Below, in pieces: positions 1 through 5,092 of a stretch of DNA of 11,014 nt (positions within the stretch are counted from its first letter, which is position 1; every line of letters starts with the position of its first letter). Below the pieces are notes generated by a model. That model had not been told where the DNA came from and ran no database searches. It saw only the letters and a list, made by a program, of their open reading frames with translations. The position numbers and the translations under genes are program-made. The DNA is taken from positions 1 to 11,014 of the forward strand of contig CABUZU010000065.1 in assembly GCA_902496125.1 (NCBI GenBank), given 5' to 3'. The DNA is from an uncultured Lachnospiraceae bacterium. Its GTDB lineage: Bacteria > Bacillota > Clostridia > Lachnospirales > Lachnospiraceae.

Positions 1-184
1 CAATGAAGAAAATGGACAAGAGATGGTTCGTTACGATTTAAGCGAAGATTTCTCAATTGAAACCGCTGTTGTACTTGGTGAACTCTATAAGAATAATGGC
101 GAATGGAAGTTTAATGCAATTGGTAGTGGATATCAGGGCGGACTTGCAGCACTTTGTGCAAGTTTTGGCGTTGAGATAGCGTAA
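1..184 (+). CDS. TerD-family protein, C-terminal fragment (cut by window edge)
   Basis: The reading frame is open from the left edge (first full codon at position 2) to a TAA at 182-184, giving about 60 C-terminal residues. The end reads as the typical TerD-domain C-terminus: a GELYKNNGEWKFNAIGSGY segment followed by GGLAALCASFGVEIA. The neighbouring complete TerD protein has a parallel stretch (GEIYRHGGEWKFSAIGQG), so the two are paralogues. TerD-family proteins are small cytoplasmic beta-sandwich proteins that bind Ca2+ and belong to the tellurite-resistance/stress (ter) systems. The next gene starts 11 nt downstream behind its own strong ribosome binding site, so the two are almost certainly co-transcribed. 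The start, promoter and the conserved Ca2+-binding segments lie outside the window, so the exact subtype (TerD, TerE or TerZ-like) cannot be settled. Confidence 0.9.
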   Translation, partial: NEENGQEMVRYDLSEDFSIETAVVLGELYKNNGEWKFNAIGSGYQGGLAALCASFGVEIA

Positions 185-195
185 GGAGGAGCAGT

Positions 196-801
196 ATGTC
201 AGTAAGTTTACAAAAAGGTCAAAAAGTCAATCTTTCAAAAGAAAGTGCTGGTCTATCAAAAGTAGTTGTAGGACTAGGCTGGGATGAAGCCGAACAAGCC
301 GGCGGTGGTGGATTTTTAAGTGCACTATTTGGTAGTAAAAAACAAGATATTGACTGTGATGCATCGGCATTACTTTTAAAAAATGGTAAGTTAGCAGGAA
401 CCGATGATTTAGTTTACTTTGGTAATTTAAAACATAAATCAGGAACGGTAAAACACATGGGCGATAACCTAACAGGTGCAGGTGAAGGAGACGATGAACA
501 AATTGTTGTTGACCTTGCTAGTGTTCCAGCAGAATACGACCGCATTGTTATCGTTGTAAATATTTACCAAGCTGTTAAGAGAAACCAACATTTTGGTATG
601 ATTAAAAATGCTTTCATTCGTCTTGTAGACGATAGAAATAATAAAGAAATTTGTAAGTATAATTTAACCGAAAGTTATTCGGGAATGACTGCGATGATTT
701 TTGGTGAGATTTATCGCCATGGCGGAGAATGGAAATTTAGTGCAATTGGACAAGGTACAAAAGATCCAGGACTTGGTGAGCTTGCAAAACGATATGTCTA
801 A
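196..801 (+). CDS. TerD-family Ca2+-binding stress protein
   Basis: This is a complete 201-residue TerD-domain protein. The ATG at 196 follows an AAGGAGGA ribosome binding site (183-190) that overlaps the previous stop. Visible family marks are the N-terminal KGQKVNL and GLGWD (about residues 7-30), the acidic DIDCDASALLL (51-61) and the calcium-binding stretch GDNLTGAGEGDDE (89-101), with aspartates and glutamates in the expected places. The C-terminal part (GGEWKFSAIGQG) matches the preceding paralogue. Between GLGWD and DIDCDAS there is a Gly-rich insert (GGGGFLSALFGSKKQ, residues 36-50), longer than the short linker of compact TerD proteins. TerD proteins are cytosolic. Their biochemical role is not settled, but Ca2+ binding is established and they occur in tellurite/oxidative/phage stress clusters. 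The next gene, a Ca2+-type P-type ATPase, starts 14 nt downstream, which fits a calcium-related role (inference). Confidence 0.93.
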   Translation: MSVSLQKGQKVNLSKESAGLSKVVVGLGWDEAEQAGGGGFLSALFGSKKQDIDCDASALLLKNGKLAGTDDLVYFGNLKHKSGTVKHMGDNLTGAGEGDDEQIVVDLASVPAEYDRIVIVVNIYQAVKRNQHFGMIKNAFIRLVDDRNNKEICKYNLTESYSGMTAMIFGEIYRHGGEWKFSAIGQGTKDPGLGELAKRYV

Positions 802-815
802 GGAGGAAATTTTAA

Positions 816-3461
816 ATGAAATTTAACGGACTTACCGATAAGGAAGTAGAAGAGTCAAAACAAAAGTATGGCTCGAATGAAATTCCAGACTCGGAACCTA
901 CGACTTTTTGGCAAGAGTTTAAAGAAACTTTTGGAGATCCAATGATTAAAATCTTATTAGCCATTGCAGTACTTATGATTGTAATGTTTTTCTTTGGCTA
1001 TGCAGAGATTTATGAACCATTAGGAACTATTGTTGCGGTATTAATTGTAGCCTTTGTATCTGCAAAAACAGGGGTGGCAAGTGATACAAAATACCGTGAA
1101 CTTAAAGATAATACAAAAAAAGATGAATGTAAGGTTTATCGTAATGGTATTGTGACAGTGATTGAAGTAGATGACGTTGTAGTAGGAGATAAAATTCTTT
1201 TACAATCTGGTAATAAAATTCCAGCAGATGGTATTTTAATTTCAGGAAATTTATTCGTTGATAACTCCGCTTTAAATGGTGAAGCAGAAGAATGTAAAAA
1301 GACAGAGGCAGACCCTTCTGTTCAGTTAGCAGAAGAGATTACTGGTGATACTTTTGTAGATAAACATTCACTCTTTCGTGGAGCTGTTGTTTTAGATGGA
1401 GAAGGTGTATTAGACGTTCGAAAAGTTGGTCTAAAGACTATGATGGGTAAGATGGCAGAAGAAATGCAAGAAGATGAGCCAGATTCTCCATTAAAGGTAA
1501 AATTAGCCAAATTAGCACATCAGATTTCAACCTTTGGCTATATCGGCGCGATTGTCATTGCATTATTCTATTTAGGACATGCGATTTTAGTAGCGGGTGG
1601 TCCAGCAGCTTTCTTCGGTCTTGGATTTGAAGAAGTATTATTAAAGATTGTAGATGCCGTTTCTCTAGCCGTTGTTATTATTGTATGTGCAGTACCAGAG
1701 GGACTTCCACTTATGATTTCCCTTGTACTAATGCAAAATACCAGTAAGATGTTAGACCACAATGTATTGGTTCGTAAAGCAGAAGGTATTGAAACAGCTG
1801 GTTCTCTTAATATCTTATTTAGTGATAAAACGGGTACTATTACAAAGGGTATGTTAGAAGTTGTAGACTTCTTTACTGCGGATGGTAATTCCATTGAAAT
1901 TTCACAGCTTAGTAAACACAGTAAGATAAAAGGACTATTAGATCTTGCAATTGGTAAAAATACCCAGTCCATGTTTGACGGTGAACACAAAGTAATCGGT
2001 GGTAATGCAACCGACCAAGCAATGATGAAATTCTTAGGAGAAGAATCCTATAAAGCACTTGCCGAAAGCAAACAATATGTAGTTAGTCAGTCACAGGGCT
2101 TTAATTCTACCAATAAATTTAGCCAAGCTCGTATTGACAGTGTAGGAAAAACCTTCTATAAAGGTGCACCAGAACGTTTACTTGCTAAGGCTACGAAATA
2201 TTTAGATGGCAGTGGTGAAATTAAAACCATTGATAAGGTAGTACTTGATAAAAAGATTGATCAGTTAGCAGAAAAAGCAATGCGTGTATTAGCATTTGGT
2301 TATTCTGAAAAAGCAATGGTAGAAAATACGATTAACGATGATATTGTCATCATTGGTTTAGTTGGTATTCGTGATGATGTTCGTTCAGAAGCAAGAGATG
2401 CCATTAAAGAAGTACAAGATGCTGGTATTCAGGTTGTTATGATTACCGGTGACCGTCTTGAAACCGCGGTTGCCATTGCAAAGGATGCAGGACTATTAAA
2501 AGAGTCTACAGACCGTGCGATTTCATCCGCAGAATTAAATCAGATGTCAGATGATGAAGTAAAACAAATTGTTCGAAACATTCGTGTAATTGCAAGAGCC
2601 CTTCCTACTGACAAATCTCGTATGGTAAGAATTTGTCAAGAAATGAATCTTGTAGTAGGTATGACTGGTGATGGTGTAAATGACTCCCCAGCATTAAAGA
2701 GAGCTGATGTCGGTTTTGCAATGGGTAGTGGTACAGAAGCTGCAAAAGAAGCAGGTAAGATTGTAATCTTAGATGATAACTTTAAGTCTATTAAAGATGC
2801 GATTTTATATGGTCGTACCATTTATCACAACATCCTTAAATTCTGTAAGTTCCAGTTAGTAATTAACGTTGCAGCCGTAATTGTTAGTGCGATTGCACCA
2901 TTCTTTGGAGTGGATGAACCACTTAAGGTTACCCATTTACTATTTGTAAACCTTGTAATGGATGGTCTTGGCGCAATGATGCTTGGTAATGAACCAGCAC
3001 TTGAGAAATATATGGAAGAGCCACCTAGAAGAAGAGATGAAAGCATTATCAGTAAGAAGATGATGCAACAGATTGTCATTATGGGATTATGGCTTACCAT
3101 TATTAGTTTTGTGTTCTTAAAAGCACCATTCTTTATGAAGATTTTTGGTAGCCAAGATAAGCTTTTAACTGGATACTTTGTATTATTCATTGTCAGTGCA
3201 TTGTTTAATGGATTTAATGTAAGAGATGATGGATATGGAATCTTTAAAGGATTAGACCAAAATCCAGATTTCTTAAAGATATTTATAATTATTGCAGCAG
3301 TACAAGCAGTTTTAGTAAATGCAGCCTTAGTACCAGCATTTGGATGGTTGGGTAAAATGTTTAGTTGTACTCCATTTGGTATTGAAGGATGGTTAGTAGT
3401 TATTGTACTTGCGTTTACGATGATACCAGTCGATTTGATTCGAAAAAGCATCATTAAATAA
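816..3461 (+). CDS. PMCA-type calcium-translocating P-type ATPase
   Basis: This 881-residue membrane pump is predicted to use ATP to export Ca2+ from the cytoplasm. Start ATG 816 follows TAAGGAGG, which overlaps the terD stop. P-type marks are in order: cation-ATPase N-terminus (about 1-40), M1/M2 (about 43-86), actuator domain with NGEAEE where TGES is usual (E156), M3/M4 with the ion-site PEGLP (294-298), phosphorylation site DKTGT (D337), nucleotide-domain KGAPE (K449), TGDR (544-547), hinge TGDGVNDSP (617-625) and six C-terminal helices. Ion-site residues fit a single-site PMCA-like pump rather than two-site SERCA: N684 in M5, and N712 and D716 in M6 (NLVMDGLGA). Length is normal for the bacterial family. 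It is the last gene of the TerD operon and is followed directly by a terminator. Ca2+ specificity is inferred from motifs; another divalent cation is possible. Confidence 0.92.
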   Translation: MKFNGLTDKEVEESKQKYGSNEIPDSEPTTFWQEFKETFGDPMIKILLAIAVLMIVMFFFGYAEIYEPLGTIVAVLIVAFVSAKTGVASDTKYRELKDNTKKDECKVYRNGIVTVIEVDDVVVGDKILLQSGNKIPADGILISGNLFVDNSALNGEAEECKKTEADPSVQLAEEITGDTFVDKHSLFRGAVVLDGEGVLDVRKVGLKTMMGKMAEEMQEDEPDSPLKVKLAKLAHQISTFGYIGAIVIALFYLGHAILVAGGPAAFFGLGFEEVLLKIVDAVSLAVVIIVCAVPEGLPLMISLVLMQNTSKMLDHNVLVRKAEGIETAGSLNILFSDKTGTITKGMLEVVDFFTADGNSIEISQLSKHSKIKGLLDLAIGKNTQSMFDGEHKVIGGNATDQAMMKFLGEESYKALAESKQYVVSQSQGFNSTNKFSQARIDSVGKTFYKGAPERLLAKATKYLDGSGEIKTIDKVVLDKKIDQLAEKAMRVLAFGYSEKAMVENTINDDIVIIGLVGIRDDVRSEARDAIKEVQDAGIQVVMITGDRLETAVAIAKDAGLLKESTDRAISSAELNQMSDDEVKQIVRNIRVIARALPTDKSRMVRICQEMNLVVGMTGDGVNDSPALKRADVGFAMGSGTEAAKEAGKIVILDDNFKSIKDAILYGRTIYHNILKFCKFQLVINVAAVIVSAIAPFFGVDEPLKVTHLLFVNLVMDGLGAMMLGNEPALEKYMEEPPRRRDESIISKKMMQQIVIMGLWLTIISFVFLKAPFFMKIFGSQDKLLTGYFVLFIVSALFNGFNVRDDGYGIFKGLDQNPDFLKIFIIIAAVQAVLVNAALVPAFGWLGKMFSCTPFGIEGWLVVIVLAFTMIPVDLIRKSIIK

Positions 3462-3502
3462 AAATAAGAGCCACTCCCTTTCGGGAGCGGCTCTTATTTT
3501 TA
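3462..3502 (+). terminator. Rho-independent terminator of the TerD/Ca-ATPase operon
   Basis: The hairpin begins right after the ATPase stop codon. The left arm AATAAGAGCC-A-CTCCC pairs with GGGAG-C-GGCTCTTATT around a TTTC loop, with one A/C mismatch, and a T-run follows the right arm. The A-rich left flank and T-rich right flank extend the pairing, and the structure could also stop transcription from the other strand. Confidence 0.93.
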
Positions 3503-3517
3503 ATAAAAGGAGAAGTT

Positions 3518-3574
3518 ATGAAAAAATCTATCTAAAAAATACTTGTAAGCTATTTGATGGTTACAGTATACTAA
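3518..3574 (+). pseudogene. Vestigial ORF start with internal stop (signal-peptide-like)
   Basis: An AAGGAG ribosome binding site (3508-3512 region) is followed at good spacing by ATG 3518, but the frame stops after five codons (MKKSI, TAA 3533-3535). Reading through that stop in the same frame gives KILVSYLMVTVY before a second TAA at 3572-3574. The combined pattern, a Lys-rich start followed by a hydrophobic stretch, resembles the beginning of an exported or membrane protein. It may be the decayed 5' end of a lost gene, because nothing recognisable follows. It lies directly after the ATPase terminator and before the pheST promoter. A functional 5-residue peptide is possible but nothing supports it. 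Too short for a family assignment. Confidence 0.4.
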
Positions 3575-3637
3575 GCAAATGTGTACAAAATGTGACTGAA
3601 TTCTGAAATCAGAATAAAAAAACAATAAAACAAAAAC

Positions 3638-3665
3638 TTGACAAACTTTATTTTTATGCTATCAT
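3638..3665 (+). promoter_or_regulatory. Sigma-A-type promoter of the pheST T-box transcript
   Basis: A perfect -35 TTGACA (3638-3643) and a -10 TATCAT (3660-3665, five of six consensus bases) are separated by 16 nt. A TG dinucleotide at 3657-3658 makes an extended -10. Transcription would begin near 3672, just ahead of the T-box leader. The preceding stretch 3575-3637 is AT-rich and I see nothing else in it. Confidence 0.82.
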
Positions 3666-3671
3666 TAGTAA

Positions 3672-3934
3672 TGATAAAAATAATGAAAGGCATTGAAGAC
3701 GAGGGGCATAGCCCATAGTAGATAAATATTTCCCTTCAGAGAGAAGTAGTCATCGGCTGAAAGCTATTTTAGGTTCTGTATTTATTGAATTTCCCGTTGG
3801 AGCTTTTGGATGAACTGATTTTTTCATAAAGTCCAAACGTGATACGCGTTAAGTATAATAAGTGCCTGTAAGATACAGGAATTTGGGTGGTACCGCGGAT
3901 ATACTTCGTCCCTATTTAGGGAGGGAGTTTTTTT
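3672..3934 (+). promoter_or_regulatory. T-box riboswitch leader, tRNA-Phe responsive
   Basis: This untranslated leader reads the charging state of tRNA-Phe and controls pheST by transcription antitermination. The signature T-box TTTGGGTGGTACCGCG is at 3882-3897. Its TGGT (3888-3891) would pair with the tRNA NCCA end, and T3891 matches an A discriminator base. Stem I starts with AAAGGC (3686-3691) pairing GCTTTT (3802-3807). It contains an AGTA loop-E motif (3717-3720) followed by GATAAATA pairing TATTTATT (3779-3786). The specifier loop then reads GAATTTCCC, in which either TTT (3790-3792) or TTC (3791-3793) is a Phe codon. Stem II pairs TTTGGA (3805-3810) with TCCAAA (3832-3837). Stem III is CCTGTA-AGA-TACAGG (3865-3879). 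The element ends in its own terminator. The downstream genes are pheS and pheT, which agrees with the Phe specifier. Pairings are by eye, not computed. Confidence 0.93.
3904..3934 (+). terminator. T-box-controlled intrinsic terminator
   Basis: CTTCGTCCCT (3904-3913) pairs with AGGGAGGGAG (3918-3927) around an ATTT loop, with one internal G/G mismatch, followed by seven T (3928-3934). The 5' arm carries the conserved CGTCCC that is alternatively used by the antiterminator when uncharged tRNA-Phe is bound. Confidence 0.9.
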
Positions 3935-3939
3935 ATTTA

Positions 3940-4030
3940 CGCGAGTAACGAGCCAAAGTCTGTGCTTGCACAAGACCTTGGCGACTGCCGCGATAACTTG
4001 AGAATCTCGCAGAGCGTGATTCTCATAGTT
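3940..4030 (+). other. Unexplained double-hairpin element between T-box terminator and pheS
   Basis: After the T-box terminator there are 120 nt before pheS, and most of it folds. Hairpin A (3940-3992): CGCG plus AGT pair with ACT and CGCG at the base; GCCAA (3952-3956) pairs TTGGC (3978-3982), GTCT (3958-3961) pairs AGAC (3973-3976), and GTGC (3962-3965) pairs GCAC (3968-3971) at the tip. Hairpin B (3995-4030): AACT, GAGAATC (4000-4006) and CGC (4008-4010) pair with GCG (4014-4016), GATTCTC (4018-4024) and AGTT (4027-4030), followed by TTTT. About half of its bases are G or C, clearly more than its AT-rich flanks. It could be an inserted intergenic repeat, a second regulatory layer, or an RNA processing/stability element. 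I cannot tell which from one copy. Confidence 0.6.
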
Positions 4031-4054
4031 TTAAAAAGCATAAAGGAGTAAAAC

Positions 4055-5074
4055 ATGAGAGAGAAATTAGAAGCAATCAAAGCAGAAGCTCTAGCTAGAA
4101 TGCAAGAAGCAGATGCACTTGATCGATTAAATGAAATTAAAGTTGCTTATCTTGGAAAAAAAGGTGAACTTACTGCTGTTTTAAAAGGAATGAAGGATGT
4201 AAAACCAGAAGACCGTCCAGCAGTTGGACAGATGGTAAATGAAGCTCGTGCTTTATTAGAAGAAAAATTAGAAGAAACTAAGAAAGCATTAGCTGCTAAG
4301 GCAAGAGAAGAACAGTTAAAAAGAGAAGTCATTGACGTTACATTACCAGCTAAAAAACAGGTAACCGGTCACAGACATCCAAATCAGATTGCCCGTGATG
4401 AAATTGAAAGAATCTTTGTCGGTATGGGATATGAAGTTGTAGAAGGTCCAGAAGTAGAATATGACTACTACAATTTTGAAGCATTAAATATTCCAGCAAA
4501 TCATCCAGCAAAAGATGAACAGGATACTTTCTATATCAATGATAAGATTTTACTTCGTACTCAGACTTCTCCAGTACAGGTTCGTACAATGGAGAGCCAT
4601 TCACTACCAATTAAGATGATTGCACCAGGTAGAGTATTCCGTGCTGATGAAGTGGATGCAACTCATAGCCCAAGCTTCCATCAGGTAGAAGGTATGGTTA
4701 TTGATAAACACGTTACATTTGCAGATTTAAAAGGAACATTACAACAATTTGCTGCTGAAATGTTTGGACCGGATACGAAGGTTAAATTCCGTCCACATCA
4801 CTTCCCATTTACAGAGCCAAGTGCGGAAATGGATGTAAGCTGCTTTAAATGCGGTGGTAAAGGATGTCGTTTCTGTAAGGGCGAAGGTTGGATTGAAATC
4901 TTAGGCTGTGGTATGGTTCATCCACATGTATTAGAGATGAGTGGAATTGATCCAGAAGAATATTCAGGATTTGCATTCGGCGTAGGTCTTGAAAGAATCG
5001 CATTATTAAAATATGAAATTGATGATATGAGATTATTATATGAAAATGACATTAGATTTTTAAAACAATTTTAG
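4055..5074 (+). CDS. pheS: Phenylalanine--tRNA ligase alpha subunit
   Basis: Catalytic subunit of the cytoplasmic (alphabeta)2 enzyme that charges tRNA-Phe with phenylalanine using ATP. At 339 residues it has the usual bacterial length. ATG 4055 follows AAAGGAG at 4042-4048. The N-terminal coiled-coil tRNA-binding arm (about 1-90) is Lys/Glu/Ala-rich. The class II catalytic core follows: HRHPN (106-110), GPEVEYDYYNFEALNIP (131-147), LRTQTSPVQVR (167-177), motif 2 region GRVFRADEVDATHSPSFHQVEG (192-213, described in part) and motif 3 GFAFGVGLERIALL (305-318). A four-cysteine knuckle C263, C266, C271, C274 precedes GWIEILGCGMVHP, an insertion I recall from other Firmicute PheS proteins. It is the first gene of the T-box-controlled operon; pheT begins 18 nt downstream. 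No sign of truncation. Confidence 0.98.
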   Translation: MREKLEAIKAEALARMQEADALDRLNEIKVAYLGKKGELTAVLKGMKDVKPEDRPAVGQMVNEARALLEEKLEETKKALAAKAREEQLKREVIDVTLPAKKQVTGHRHPNQIARDEIERIFVGMGYEVVEGPEVEYDYYNFEALNIPANHPAKDEQDTFYINDKILLRTQTSPVQVRTMESHSLPIKMIAPGRVFRADEVDATHSPSFHQVEGMVIDKHVTFADLKGTLQQFAAEMFGPDTKVKFRPHHFPFTEPSAEMDVSCFKCGGKGCRFCKGEGWIEILGCGMVHPHVLEMSGIDPEEYSGFAFGVGLERIALLKYEIDDMRLLYENDIRFLKQF

Positions 5075-5092
5075 TAGAAAGGAATAAAAAAA

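Noticed and set aside
1568..1990. 140-residue minus-strand ORF
   Set aside because: Antisense to the phosphorylation-site region of the ATPase, where all P-type motifs are read on the plus strand.
2825..3454. 209-residue minus-strand ORF under the ATPase C-terminus
   Set aside because: It lies wholly antisense to the ATPase membrane helices, has no ribosome binding site logic or neighbours, and its composition is the complement of hydrophobic codons.
3850..3934. Stand-alone small RNA or tRNA-like fold in the pheS leader
   Set aside because: The T-box signature, stem III and terminator explain this stretch as a riboswitch.
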